In this document: positions 9,648 through 19,361 of the stretch, piece by piece
Layout of the letters: each line of letters begins with the position of its first letter
Position numbering within the stretch: position 1 is the first letter of the stretch
Origin: Paenibacillus xylanexedens
GTDB lineage: Bacteria > Bacillota > Bacilli > Paenibacillales > Paenibacillaceae
Reading direction: 5' to 3'
DNA: 64,000 bases
NCBI RefSeq assembly: GCF_007676705.1
Contig: NZ_VEBF01000002.1
Coordinates: 434,001-498,000, forward strand
The notes under the pieces: model-generated
What the model was told of the DNA's origin: nothing
The model's input: only the letters and a program-made list of their open reading frames with translations
Databases searched by the model: none
Program-made: the position numbers and the translations under genes

Positions 9648-10413
9648 TAATCACTCCGTACAGGGTTTTTGCATTCGCCCGATCAAGTATTTCAAAACCG
9701 AGCCTGTCAAACTCCGCGCTGCCGCGCTTTTCTTTCATCACTACACGTTTACGGGCGACCCGTCTCGCTTCCATGATGCTCTGTTCATCCAGTGCGTGAG
9801 CATTTGCATAGTCTCGCAAGGGCTGTATAGCACTTGAATCCATCATCGGTTCACGGAACATGGGGTCAAAGTATACGGTATCACAGCTTCGATCCGGCAT
9901 GGACTTCAGCAACTCAAGATGATCCACATGCCGCAGATCTATGCGCCGGAAAGCCTCATCCACCAAGGGCTGGTTGCTCTTATAATGGGACATGCCCTCC
10001 AGCAGCAAGGTATAGAGCGGTTGAGAACTTTCACAAGCGATGACTCGTCCACTCTTACCAGCCGCAACCGAAAATACCAGAGCATCTGAACCGAGCCCAG
10101 CGGTACAATCAACAATGGTGTCGCCTTCAAGTACCGAACCAGCTTCCAGCATGGGGTCGGCTTCCCCTCTTAGAACACGTTTAGCGCGAACAAATCCCAT
10201 ACTGGGGTGAAACTCAAGCTCCGTCGCATCCTTGCGAAACAAGCGCGCTCTGCCGTTGAGCACGACCAGTATTTCGTTGATACCATAATGTTCAATCAGT
10301 TTGGGTAAAGACGTTCTATTGCGCGGTACGTAGGTACCTCCTGTCGTTTCAGCGAGCTTAAGTGCACGCTCCACCTGAGAGGCAATCTCCTTGTCACCGG
10401 TTGTAATGTACAT
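9628..10413 (-). CDS. RsmJ-like class I SAM-dependent methyltransferase
   Basis: A 261-residue putative methyltransferase. A short N-terminal domain (about residues 1-90) precedes a Rossmann core with the SAM-binding motif VDCTAGLGSDALVFS and the acidic ending of strand two at ACESS. DTVYFDPMFREP resembles the DPMFP-type catalytic motif of RsmJ (16S rRNA m2G1516) and related YhiQ proteins. The real substrate in Firmicutes is unproven. It starts 17 bases after mutL stops and overlaps miaA, so it is expressed with the repair genes and with another RNA-modification enzyme. Confidence 0.85.
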   Translation of the reverse strand: MYITTGDKEIASQVERALKLAETTGGTYVPRNRTSLPKLIEHYGINEILVVLNGRARLFRKDATELEFHPSMGFVRAKRVLRGEADPMLEAGSVLEGDTIVDCTAGLGSDALVFSVAAGKSGRVIACESSQPLYTLLLEGMSHYKSNQPLVDEAFRRIDLRHVDHLELLKSMPDRSCDTVYFDPMFREPMMDSSAIQPLRDYANAHALDEQSIMEARRVARKRVVMKEKRGSAEFDRLGFEILDRANAKTLYGVINVESGS

Positions 10414-10430
10414 AATGTCCCCCTAAATAG

Positions 10431-12650
10431 CTACATCACTCGTTTAAATAATTTTTCCAGATCATATGTTGAAAATGAAACCACAATCGGCCGACCATGC
10501 GGACAAGTGTAGGGCTGTCGACATGAACCCAGACGCTGAATCAGCATTTCTGCCTCCTGATCCGTCAGCTTCTGGTTGGCTTTGATGGACGCCTTGCAGG
10601 AGCACATGATCGATGCAGCTTCTCGCATCTTGGCCACATCTATGCTGCGTTCGCTCAGAACCCATTCGGACATCTCTTCGATAATGTCTTTCTCGTCCCC
10701 TTTGGGGAACCAGAAAGGGTGGGAACGCACGCGGAACGTCTGTCCACCGAAATGCTCCAAATATACACCTGCCTGCTCGAACCAGGCCAGCCTTGTTTTC
10801 AGCTTTTCCGTCTCCGAAGGTGTAAACTCCAGCGTAATAGGCAGAAGTAACTCTTGTGAGGCCTGAGCAGGGTTACCAAATTTCTCGTAATAGTACTCAT
10901 AATTCACACGTTCATGAGCAGCATGCTGATCGATCAGATATAAACCTTGGTCATTTTGCGCGATCAAATACGTACCATGATGCTGTCCAATCAGACTCAG
11001 CTCTGGAAAAGCAGGCATGGATGCATCTGATTTAATGGCAGCAGCAAGTTTAGTGGCATCAGGTAGACCGGAAGTTTTCCACATCCGTTCAGTTCGCGTA
11101 ACCGAAGACGGATTATACGATGAACGAGCTTCCCTAACTGGTGAATTCATCGAATCGGAACGATACGTAGCCGGCATGCCCTCAGCCAGCGGTTTTTCTG
11201 TAGCTCCACCATCTCCACCATCTTGAGAAGAGAGGTCCGTTTTAGGAAAAGTTTCGGTAGAACTTGTATTTGCACTTTTATCCTTCGTGTCTTCTTGCAA
11301 GTTATCAGATGTCTGGCCTACGTCATAACTAGCACTCTTCTGCAAAATATCCCCGTTCCAACTTTCTAACTGCTCAGGGGGGTGTATAGTCTCAGGTGGA
11401 GCTTCGGGCAACGGCACCGACTGACCCTGTTCAGATCCCCCCTGTCCTGTGGACAAATCCGCCGGAGCATCCAAATCCAAATCATCATCTTCCGCTGTCA
11501 ACTTCGACGGTGCAGCAGGTTTGCCAAGTGGACCTTTTTGCCCGTATCCTTCTGCATCAGATTGATCTTTCAGAGGGCCGCGTGGGAAGAGGAATTGTTC
11601 CTGGATAAAGGAACTATCATCTCCACGTCGGATCTGCTGCTTTTTGACCTGTGGAATCAATACCTCCTGTCGGAGTATTCCCCTTAAGGTCGTTTCCACG
11701 AATTCATACAGCTCAGGTTCCTTACTGAAGCGAACCTCCAACTTGGCCGGATGCACATTCACATCCACAAGCGATGGGTGCATCTCCAGTTGCACCACGA
11801 CAAGTGGGAAGCGATTAATGGGCAGCAAGGTATGGTAGGCTTTGAGAATAGCCTGATTGAGACCGTAATTGCGGACAAATCGACCATTAACAATCGTCGA
11901 CATGCCACCACGATTCGCCCGTGTCCATTCTGGCAGGCTGATCAGCCCACTCACTCGGTAATCCAGACTTTCTCCCTGGATAGGGAGCATCGCTTTTGCT
12001 GCACTTGTACCATAGATCGCTGCAACCACCTGCAGCAGATCGCCGTTGCCCAAGGTCTGAAGCAACACATTCTCATTATGGCGCAGTCGGAATGAAATGT
12101 TTGGATGAGACATCGCCATCCGGTATAGGACATCTGAAATATGTCCCAGTTCCGTCTGGATTGTTTTCATATATTTGAGTCTGGCTGGCGTATTGTAAAA
12201 TAATTCTCTCACTGCAAAATCGGTTCCTTGGGGTGAGGTTGCATCTTCATGAGAGACAAGGTTCCCGCCTTCAATCACAATGCGGCGCCCTCGTCCGTCA
12301 TTATCACTTGCGGATAACACCTCTACCTTGGACACTGCGGCAATACTCGCCAGGGCTTCTCCGCGGAATCCAAGACTTGTGATCTGAAACAGATCTCGAC
12401 CATGAGCTATTTTGCTGGTCGCATGACGATAAAAGGCGGTTTCCATGTCCTCTGGCTCAATACCTGAACCATTGTCTTTGACACGAATACTAAGGAGTCC
12501 ACCCTCTTCCACCGTCACTTCAATCTTGGTGGCGCCTGCATCCACCGAGTTTTCAAGCAACTCCTTGACGACTGAAGCAGGTCTTTCGACCACCTCACCC
12601 GCCGCGATCTGGTTGGCAATATGTTCATCAAGCACATGTATTTTCGCCAC
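10431..12650 (-). CDS. mutL: DNA mismatch repair protein MutL
   Basis: A 739-residue MutL with an N-terminal GHKL ATPase (ELLENSVDAGAT, DNGSGI, FRGEALASI) and a C-terminal dimerisation and endonuclease domain. The nuclease motif DQHAAHERVNYE fits DQHA-X2-E-X4-E, and SCKASIKAN and CPHGRP are also present, so it is a nicking MutL of the type found in bacteria lacking MutH. A long, poorly conserved Ser/Glu-rich linker spans about residues 340-540. The GTG at 12650 is chosen because GGGAGGGGG lies seven bases upstream; the longer-frame ATG at 12668 overlaps that site and has none of its own. Confidence 0.95.
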   Translation of the reverse strand: MAKIHVLDEHIANQIAAGEVVERPASVVKELLENSVDAGATKIEVTVEEGGLLSIRVKDNGSGIEPEDMETAFYRHATSKIAHGRDLFQITSLGFRGEALASIAAVSKVEVLSASDNDGRGRRIVIEGGNLVSHEDATSPQGTDFAVRELFYNTPARLKYMKTIQTELGHISDVLYRMAMSHPNISFRLRHNENVLLQTLGNGDLLQVVAAIYGTSAAKAMLPIQGESLDYRVSGLISLPEWTRANRGGMSTIVNGRFVRNYGLNQAILKAYHTLLPINRFPLVVVQLEMHPSLVDVNVHPAKLEVRFSKEPELYEFVETTLRGILRQEVLIPQVKKQQIRRGDDSSFIQEQFLFPRGPLKDQSDAEGYGQKGPLGKPAAPSKLTAEDDDLDLDAPADLSTGQGGSEQGQSVPLPEAPPETIHPPEQLESWNGDILQKSASYDVGQTSDNLQEDTKDKSANTSSTETFPKTDLSSQDGGDGGATEKPLAEGMPATYRSDSMNSPVREARSSYNPSSVTRTERMWKTSGLPDATKLAAAIKSDASMPAFPELSLIGQHHGTYLIAQNDQGLYLIDQHAAHERVNYEYYYEKFGNPAQASQELLLPITLEFTPSETEKLKTRLAWFEQAGVYLEHFGGQTFRVRSHPFWFPKGDEKDIIEEMSEWVLSERSIDVAKMREAASIMCSCKASIKANQKLTDQEAEMLIQRLGSCRQPYTCPHGRPIVVSFSTYDLEKLFKRVM

Positions 12651-12672
12651 AGGTTTTCCCCCTCCCATATAC

Positions 12673-15474
12673 TCAGGATAATTGCTGTGCCTTCAATTTG
12701 AGATCATTCAATATCTGCATCGCCTGAAGAGGCGTCATATTCATGACATCAATATCTTTCATCGTACGGATGAATTCTCGCGCTGGCTTATCCACCGCAA
12801 CTACATCCGGTTTCGTTGGCACGTTCGGCTCATCATCTCCAAAGATGGACAGTTGAACCACATCCGAATGGCTCGAACTGGACTGTACCTTACCGTTCAG
12901 TTTCTTGGCATGCGGCTTCCCGGCCGAATCTTCAATAGAAGATGTGTAATCTGCACTTTCCGTAGTATCCTGCTCCCGGATCATTGGCGCCGAATCCGTG
13001 TGCTGGAGTTCTACAGCTTTTACATTCAGGCCTGCTTCCTGCTTCTCGCTACCGATGTATTCATTGCCCACCGCTACTTGAGCAGCCGCATGTTCAAACC
13101 CATGCAACAATCCATTCGCCCGCTCAATTATGCTATCAGGCAGACCTGCAAGGCGCGCGCAATAGATACCATAACTGCTGCTGGCTGCTCCGGCAATCAA
13201 TTTGCGCAGGAAATTAACCTTGTCACCGCTCTCCTGTACCGCCATCGAATAGTTGGCCAGCTTGTCCAGACTCTCCTCCAGATGAGCAAGCTCATGGAAA
13301 TGAGTCGATACAAGGGCCTTACAGCCAATGATATCATGTACATATTCAATGACAGATTGAGCAATCGCCATGCCTTCGCTGGTTGACGTTCCACGTCCCA
13401 ATTCATCAATAATGATCAGACTGCGCGGTGTCGCTTTGTCCGTCATGACCTGAATGTCGGCCATCTCCACCATGAATGTGCTTTGTCCGCCAATAAGATC
13501 ATCCGCGGCACCAATTCGTGTGAAAATACGATCCATAATCGGCACTTCCGCCTGGCCCGCAGGCACAAAACAGCCCACTTGCGCCAAAATGGAGATTAAA
13601 GCGACCTGTCGCATATACGTACTCTTACCAGCCATATTCGGACCGGTAATCAGCAGAATACGCGCCTCTTCCTTGGTCATTGCGGTGTGATTGGCAATAA
13701 ATGCGCCATCTCGCATGACAGCCTCAACGACTGGATGGCGTCCTTCTTCCACAACCAGGTCATAACCGTCGGTCAGCGTAGGTCGTACAAAATTGCGTTC
13801 TGCACTGATTACAGCAAAAGATTGATACACGTCAATCTCTGCAACCTGTTCAGCCAGCTTCTGCAGTCTTGCAATCTCTTTGTTCAGTCGCTCGCGCAGC
13901 TCTGCGAACAGGCCATACTCAATATCAACCATTTTGTCCTGAGCTTCGAGAATCAGCGTCTCTTTTTCCTTCAACTCCGGCGTAATGTATCGTTCTGCAT
14001 TGGCAAGCGTCTGTTTACGTTCATAACGTCCCTCTGGCAACGCGGACAGATTGGACTTGGTGATCTCGATATAATATCCAAACACTTTGTTATATCCAAT
14101 CTTCAGCGATCGAATGCCTGTCGCCTCACGCTCCCGTGCTTCCAACTCCGCAATCCACTGTTTCCCGTTGACCGAAGCCTCGCGCAATTCATCCAGACGT
14201 TCATGGTATCCTTCACGAATAAGACCTCCGTCCCTTACCGATACCGGCGGCTCGTCCACAATGGCTAGCCCGATCGCTTCACGCAGATCATTGCAATCAT
14301 CCATCGTTTCCGCAATATGCTGCAGTGTTGCAGAGGATGATCCTGCGCAATGCTGGCGTAGACCTGGAATTTTCTCCAGCGATGACTTGAGCGCATTCAG
14401 ATCTCGACCATTGGCATTACCAAAAGCAATCCGGCCTACCAAGCGCTCCAGATCATAGATGTCTTTGAGTTCTGCGCGCAGGTCCTCACGCAATATAAAC
14501 TGGTTGTACAGGGTATCTACCGCTTCAAGACGCTCATTAATCTTCCCTTTTTGGAGCAATGGCTTATCTACCCAACGACGCAGCATTCTCGCACCCATGG
14601 ACGTCTCCGTCCGATCAAGTAACCAGAGTAATGAACCTTTTTTGGAGCGTTCACGCACGGTTTCCACCAATTCCAGATTCCGGCGGGTAAACGGGTCAAG
14701 AATCATATAATGATCCGGCTCATAGGTTGAGATCTGTGTTAATTGTCCCAGAGAGCGTTTCTGTGTCTCACTCAGATAGGAGAAAAGTCGTGCAATGCAC
14801 GCTTGACGTTCAGGCTCCAATCTGGCCCACACGGCCTCGCCAAACTGCTGACGAACCAGATCTTCCTTATTCTTTGTCCATGATGTGTAGACCACTGGAC
14901 GACCGATTGGTGATGCCTCAGCTTCTACCGTTTCAAGCAGTGCTGCATCCCCAACCAGCTCCGATGGTTCATAGATGCCGATCTCATCCTTGAGCCATTC
15001 CTTGGAATACGGTACCGATGTCACATACAACTCACCTGTGGACAGATCACAAGCTGCCAACGCCAGCGTATTCTGATTACCTGTCAGGCAAACCATGTAG
15101 TTGTTGGACTTGTCCCCCAGGGTCTTGCCTTCCATCACCGTTCCGGGTGTGACCACACGTACAATTTCACGTCGTACCATGCCTTTGGTAACACTTGCAT
15201 CTTCCATCTGTTCGCAAATCGCAACTTTATATCCTTTTTCAATCAGACGCTGTATGTAATTGTCAGCCGAATGATAAGGTACACCGCACATCGGAATTTT
15301 GTCATCCGCTCCACCATTACGTGCGGTCAGCGTGATCTCAAGTTCACGGGCAGCATTAATCGCATCCTCGAAGAACATTTCATAGAAGTCACCCAATCTA
15401 AAAAATAAAAAAGCGTCCTGCGCTTCGGCCTTCACTTGCAAATATTGTTGAATCATTGGCGTATACTGAGCCAT
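12673..15474 (-). CDS. mutS: DNA mismatch repair protein MutS
   Basis: A 933-residue mismatch sensor. The N-terminal mismatch-binding domain has GDFYEMF, and the C-terminal ABC-type ATPase has Walker A GPNMAGKST and Walker B/signature DELGRGTSTSEG. About 110 low-complexity residues separate the ATPase from the C-terminal tail, with a beta-clamp-like QLSIFGD there (inference). The ATG at 15474 is preceded by GGAGG; an in-frame ATG 20 codons earlier lacks a site. mutL begins 22 bases after the stop, so the pair is co-transcribed. Confidence 0.97.
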   Translation of the reverse strand: MAQYTPMIQQYLQVKAEAQDAFLFFRLGDFYEMFFEDAINAARELEITLTARNGGADDKIPMCGVPYHSADNYIQRLIEKGYKVAICEQMEDASVTKGMVRREIVRVVTPGTVMEGKTLGDKSNNYMVCLTGNQNTLALAACDLSTGELYVTSVPYSKEWLKDEIGIYEPSELVGDAALLETVEAEASPIGRPVVYTSWTKNKEDLVRQQFGEAVWARLEPERQACIARLFSYLSETQKRSLGQLTQISTYEPDHYMILDPFTRRNLELVETVRERSKKGSLLWLLDRTETSMGARMLRRWVDKPLLQKGKINERLEAVDTLYNQFILREDLRAELKDIYDLERLVGRIAFGNANGRDLNALKSSLEKIPGLRQHCAGSSSATLQHIAETMDDCNDLREAIGLAIVDEPPVSVRDGGLIREGYHERLDELREASVNGKQWIAELEAREREATGIRSLKIGYNKVFGYYIEITKSNLSALPEGRYERKQTLANAERYITPELKEKETLILEAQDKMVDIEYGLFAELRERLNKEIARLQKLAEQVAEIDVYQSFAVISAERNFVRPTLTDGYDLVVEEGRHPVVEAVMRDGAFIANHTAMTKEEARILLITGPNMAGKSTYMRQVALISILAQVGCFVPAGQAEVPIMDRIFTRIGAADDLIGGQSTFMVEMADIQVMTDKATPRSLIIIDELGRGTSTSEGMAIAQSVIEYVHDIIGCKALVSTHFHELAHLEESLDKLANYSMAVQESGDKVNFLRKLIAGAASSSYGIYCARLAGLPDSIIERANGLLHGFEHAAAQVAVGNEYIGSEKQEAGLNVKAVELQHTDSAPMIREQDTTESADYTSSIEDSAGKPHAKKLNGKVQSSSSHSDVVQLSIFGDDEPNVPTKPDVVAVDKPAREFIRTMKDIDVMNMTPLQAMQILNDLKLKAQQLS

Positions 15475-15643
15475 GATGAATATCCTCCATCCCGTTCCTA
15501 TGATGTCAGGAAGAAACGCTCCCTGGAAGGACAATAAGACGGTCAGGCACTGTATTTGCGCCTCCGCCTTATGTGTTGGCTATACGCCACTTCCTTCACA
15601 GGTTGCTGCTCCATATCTTCCGTAGCTATTACTTATAAAGGTT

Positions 15644-15847
15644 GTTCAAAAAGTTCGCTTTTGATTACGAAGGATGCCTAGTGGCATCCTCAGCGTCGAA
15701 TATGGCATTCAGCCGAAATAAGCTGGTGCTTACGAAGGTTGTTTCCTTCGGAAACAATGTAGTTGCTCACGTAGTTTTCCTACGCTCCGCTACTCCATTT
15801 CTAGCTTCATCCCATCTTCTCGGTACTGAAAACCGTTCTTTTTGAAC
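15644..15847. repeat. MITE-like 204-bp element with terminal inverted repeats
   Basis: The element begins with GTTCAAAAAG and ends with CTTTTTGAAC, a perfect 10-bp inverted pair that continues imperfectly for roughly 20 more bases. Inside are three strong small hairpins: AGGATGCC/GGCATCCT (15671-15690), TTGTTTCC/GGAAACAA (15739-15757) and CGTAG/CTACG (15770-15784). It has no coding capacity for a transposase and no clear target duplication. I remember similar segments as dispersed repeats in Paenibacillus, but only one copy is in this window. It separates mutS from the amidoligase-like gene. Confidence 0.65.
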
Positions 15848-15897
15848 ACGCACTTAAACAGACTTGTTTCTTATTATATCAAAAAAACGTCCGCTCT

Positions 15898-17148
15898 TCA
15901 TGAACCTGCCCGAATATTCCAGAGTTTGCGAATATCCCGGCTCTCATCCCAGGTTCTCCCCAGTTTTAATTGAAGGATTAACGGGGATGCATACCGTTCA
16001 TATCGTTCATATCCATCCAACCTCTTCAGATCATCTACCAGAGTTGGGATGTGTTGCTGGATCACTTCACGCTTTCCTTCATAAAAAGCGGTGTGTACCT
16101 CAGCTTTCTCCAACGGACGCTGCCGTAATTGAGTATACCCGCTTGCGATCAGACCTGCCAAGGCCACTACGCCTTTCGCAACGAGGGGCGACACAAGAAA
16201 GCTGGGTAACGTACGATACTCAAAACCACCATAGGATTTCAGGCGAAAGTCACCAAGCGCTCCATAACGGGGCCGTCTTCCCGATCCACGCGGGTCCTGA
16301 AGAAATGCCAGTGGCAATGCCAGATAATTGTCCAGTGCGCGGAGTAGTTCCCCGGTAAGATTCACCCCGCTAAAATGAATATGACCACCAAGAGGTAACC
16401 CCCGCTGTGGCATCCCCCCTGCCTGCCAGATGAGCGAGTGATCACTGATGCTGCGGGAAGCCGCTGCGAATGCCCTCATTAGATGAGCCAGTAGCTCACG
16501 CGGCTCAGAGCTGGGTGCGGGCCGCAATTCGGCAACCGGATATATGCGCCGCCCACCAACCGTCACGGAATCACAACCAGCAATTCCTGTGCGTTCCAGA
16601 AATCTGGAGGCGGGTACGATTTTGGATTCTGGCATCTGTACAAGAAGAAACTCCGGGTCCATCCCGAGTATAGGCGTGGGTCTGTGACTCCGCTCCTCAT
16701 CCAGAAGCCCCTGTTGCTGCCTCCAGCTTTCTCTGTAGGTAGCAGCAAGGTTGGTCACACCTTTCCATGGACACGGATCGATCGAAATCACTGCACAACC
16801 ACCGTTCCCGGAAGATTCCATTCGAACAGCCCCATGATCCAGCCCTAACGTATACAGCGTTTTGATCGCAAGACGTTCAACACGCTTGAACAAGGTCGAA
16901 CTCCCCTCACGCTCCAATAGACTTTCCTGTGTTCCTCCCATGCCGCTAGTATCTTTGCGATTGATCCGGATCGCTTGCAGACAGCTTATCTCCACATCAT
17001 AGCGTACACGCAAACCCGGTTCACGCTTGCGACGATCCCGCAGTGACAATACTTCAATGCCTGCCTGTTTCAACCGTTCTGTACGTTCACCTGAGGTCAT
17101 ATTTTCATATCGGCGTAACGCTTCCTCCGCTTGTTCCATCACATTCAT
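15898..17148 (-). CDS. PhiEco32-like COOH-NH2 ligase (amidoligase type 2)
   Basis: A 416-residue protein resembling the GCS/amidoligase superfamily, whose members join a carboxylate to an amine using ATP. Conserved pieces run from about residue 195: GMDPEFLL, YPVAELRP, GGHIHFSG, DNYLALPLAF and SYGGFEYRTLPSFLVSP, giving the acidic and His residues expected at the metal/ATP site. The first 180 residues are less typical. The ATG at 17148 has GGAGGAGGG; the longer frame was dropped. It lies between cotE and mutS, so a spore-coat role is an attractive but unproven idea. Peptide or glutamate-like substrates are possible. Confidence 0.75.
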   Translation of the reverse strand: MNVMEQAEEALRRYENMTSGERTERLKQAGIEVLSLRDRRKREPGLRVRYDVEISCLQAIRINRKDTSGMGGTQESLLEREGSSTLFKRVERLAIKTLYTLGLDHGAVRMESSGNGGCAVISIDPCPWKGVTNLAATYRESWRQQQGLLDEERSHRPTPILGMDPEFLLVQMPESKIVPASRFLERTGIAGCDSVTVGGRRIYPVAELRPAPSSEPRELLAHLMRAFAAASRSISDHSLIWQAGGMPQRGLPLGGHIHFSGVNLTGELLRALDNYLALPLAFLQDPRGSGRRPRYGALGDFRLKSYGGFEYRTLPSFLVSPLVAKGVVALAGLIASGYTQLRQRPLEKAEVHTAFYEGKREVIQQHIPTLVDDLKRLDGYERYERYASPLILQLKLGRTWDESRDIRKLWNIRAGS

Positions 17149-17169
17149 TTCGTCCCTCCTCCCGGTTAC

Positions 17170-17206
17170 CCAACTAAAATAAAAATAACCCCGCAATGCG
17201 GAGCCT
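17170..17206 (-). terminator. Possible attenuator before the amidoligase gene
   Basis: On the minus strand CTCCG and CGGGG flank a CATTG loop, followed by TTATTTTTATTTT. The stem is short, so this is tentative. Together with the hairpin after cotE it could limit read-through from cotE. Confidence 0.35.
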
Positions 17207-17269
17207 TCTCGTGAAAGGTATTCCAGGCACTTTGCGAGGCTCATTACCACCCATTTTTCACTAATTAAG

Positions 17270-17296
17270 AAGAAAGAGGGCTTACGCCCTCTTCAC
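17270..17296 (-). terminator. Terminator after cotE
   Basis: On the minus strand AAGAGGGC and GCCCTCTT pair around a GTAA tetraloop and are followed by TCTTCTT. A second hairpin, GCGCC/GGCGC, lies at about 17299-17312. Confidence 0.65.
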
Positions 17297-17348
17297 CGCG
17301 CCTTCTGGCGCATATGATACCTTAGGTTATCAAATACAGGCGTCAAAC

Positions 17349-17909
17349 TCACAGCTCATCGTCGAGCAGATCGGGATCGAGATCGTCATAATCTCCATCG
17401 CCACTGCCAAAGTCATAGTCCTTGTCTTCGTAATCACCGCAACCATCTGTGCAGACCTTCACACAAACTTTGGTCTCGGCAACGAGTTCCACAGCAAATT
17501 CCCGTTCTACCCGGATAATTACACTGCTTCCACCTGCTGATACTGTGGCTTCCACACAGCTAGGTTCCTGCGTTGCATCCGCAGATACCTCTACTGTGGA
17601 AGTCCGGTGTTTCGGGTCCAGATAGGACAAAGGCACATGTTCTACATACGACACCGTTTCTTTGGCTACATCCGTCTGCGAATTCTTGTCATAAGAATAC
17701 CAAATGTTGATATCGTAAGTACCAATAACTTCAATTCCGTCACCCGCCGATACGGCTTCATATTGGTGGTTGATAATCCAAGCCCCCAAAATACTTGTCG
17801 GACCATTTGGCGGAGTCACGGTATGTGTTACGGTAGAGAACTTACGACCTTTGCCGCAGATCGCCTTCGTGATAATCTCTCTACATTGATGTTTATGACT
17901 CAATGACAT
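17349..17909 (-). CDS. cotE: Outer spore coat morphogenetic protein CotE
   Basis: A 186-residue homologue of B. subtilis CotE, the mother-cell protein that organises the outer spore coat. Family landmarks are CREIITKAICGKGRKFS near the start, PTSILGAWIINHQYEA, YDINIWYSYDKNSQTDV and VEREFAVELVAETKVCV. The C-terminal 40 residues are very acidic, as in other CotE proteins, and here also Gly/Asp rich. The ATG at 17909 has GGAGGAGG; the longer frame begins seven codons earlier without support. In Bacillus cotE is also next to mutS-mutL, so context agrees. Confidence 0.93.
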   Translation of the reverse strand: MSLSHKHQCREIITKAICGKGRKFSTVTHTVTPPNGPTSILGAWIINHQYEAVSAGDGIEVIGTYDINIWYSYDKNSQTDVAKETVSYVEHVPLSYLDPKHRTSTVEVSADATQEPSCVEATVSAGGSSVIIRVEREFAVELVAETKVCVKVCTDGCGDYEDKDYDFGSGDGDYDDLDPDLLDDEL

Positions 17910-17984
17910 CTTTAAACCTCCTCCATACAATCATTCACTACAAGTGTATGCAGGGCATTCGTCTAGGGTGACAACTATTTTCTA

Positions 17985-18962
17985 TTATTCGTTTGTAGAT
18001 TGGGACCGGTCCGAGATTGGGGACGGCGCTTTGTCCTTCTTCGCGACTTTCAGATACAGCGCGAGTTCACGGCACAGCTGGAGAATTGCAGAACGAATCT
18101 CGAATTCTTCCCTTGTATCCGGCAGCTCCATACGTTTGAATTCTTCTTGCACATCTGCAAGAAGTTTTTCAGTTCGTCCGGTGTAGGATTCAGTAAGTAC
18201 ATCCTGGCTGAGTTGATCGAATAACTCCGATACCATTTCCGCATGGGGCATCTTTTCATATATCTGGGATACCAGATGCATCATGTGCTGGATGGAGTCC
18301 AGTTGCGTTTTGCGCATATAGAAGTAGACACTCCATTCCTCATTCGGATGAATTACCTGATTCTCCAGAGAACGCTTGGCTGCTTCGATGCCGCCCAAAA
18401 TCGCTTTATCTGCTTCAATCAGTTCTCTCCCCGCCCACGCTTCATTAGGATTACGCAGCGTCGCCGCGAATTCCTTGAAGATCTTCGAGAAAAGTTCATC
18501 GATTCGTTTGCGAATGCGCAGCATCTGTGGATCTGCTGCCGGCATATAGGCCAGGTTAACCGCCATTGCCGAACCAAGGCCAATCAGCAGCAAAGCAATT
18601 TGCACGAGAATGACATGAATGTCCATCTCCCCGCCGCCAAACACCCGAAATACCACGACCGAACCTGTCACAATGCCTTCCTTGAAGCCTACCCGGACAA
18701 TCACCGGAAATGCGATCAATATGTATACGGCCAGCACCCAGTAATGGAAGCCTAGAAAGTGAAAGAGTACACTTGCAAATAAAAGTCCGACTACTGAAGC
18801 GAAGAATCTCGCTGATATGGTGCGGATACTTCTTTTTCTCGTTACATCCACGCCAAGAATGGCAAGCAATCCCGCTGATGTTGGTCCCGGCAAGCGGCAC
18901 CAGTCCGCAATCAATACGGCCATTAATGCGGCGATTGCGGTTTTAATTACCCTAAAACCCAT
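17985..18962 (-). CDS. ArAE-family (FUSC-like) membrane protein
   Basis: A 325-residue membrane protein of the aromatic acid exporter family 1 type. The first 150 residues hold about four to five hydrophobic segments, opening with MGFRVIKTAIAALMAVLIAD and DVTRKRSIRTISARFFAS, which are typical of the YgaE/YqjA group. The remaining 175 residues form a soluble, helix-rich cytoplasmic domain with many Glu/Arg pairs. The substrate is unknown; export of aromatic or other weak acids is inferred from the family name. It stands alone downstream of a 399-bp gap, with cotE following on the same strand. Confidence 0.8.
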   Translation of the reverse strand: MGFRVIKTAIAALMAVLIADWCRLPGPTSAGLLAILGVDVTRKRSIRTISARFFASVVGLLFASVLFHFLGFHYWVLAVYILIAFPVIVRVGFKEGIVTGSVVVFRVFGGGEMDIHVILVQIALLLIGLGSAMAVNLAYMPAADPQMLRIRKRIDELFSKIFKEFAATLRNPNEAWAGRELIEADKAILGGIEAAKRSLENQVIHPNEEWSVYFYMRKTQLDSIQHMMHLVSQIYEKMPHAEMVSELFDQLSQDVLTESYTGRTEKLLADVQEEFKRMELPDTREEFEIRSAILQLCRELALYLKVAKKDKAPSPISDRSQSTNE

Positions 18963-19361
18963 TTAACATTCCATCTCCTCTAAGCTGCAAAAAAGTTCTT
19001 AGCCAGCTCATCGCCTCATTCATATGGACTACTTGTCCGATCGTCTGATCTCTCACGAGATCTTCGGATACGAACCATCATGACTAGTATGACTCAACCA
19101 ACTGTAAACTAGACGACATCAACCGACATGCGCATGCATGCCGGTCACAGCAACACGCCCCGAATGAGGGACGCTGGCAAGTTAGATCGTTGCGACAGAA
19201 CCTCAAGGCCCTCTTCTCCAATCATCGCATTCATTCCGGATCTGCGCGGAATATTCATACTAAATATGGTACTTGATTTTACGGTATCGGGCAATGTGAC
19301 ACCCCTTGTGAAATTGTATACATATCATAAACGAAAATAGTATCAGCTAAACACGATAACA
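18963..19361. other. Intergenic region without recognised gene
   Basis: This 399-bp stretch lies between the ArAE gene and the ABC permease gene, both on the minus strand. It contains an ATGCGCATGCATGC-type alternating patch near 19129-19142. I saw no convincing terminator, RNA gene or small ORF. Confidence 0.5.

Noticed and set aside
12682..13386. 234-codon plus-strand frame
   Set aside because: It lies antisense to the mutS 3' half, has no ribosome site and no protein-like motif.
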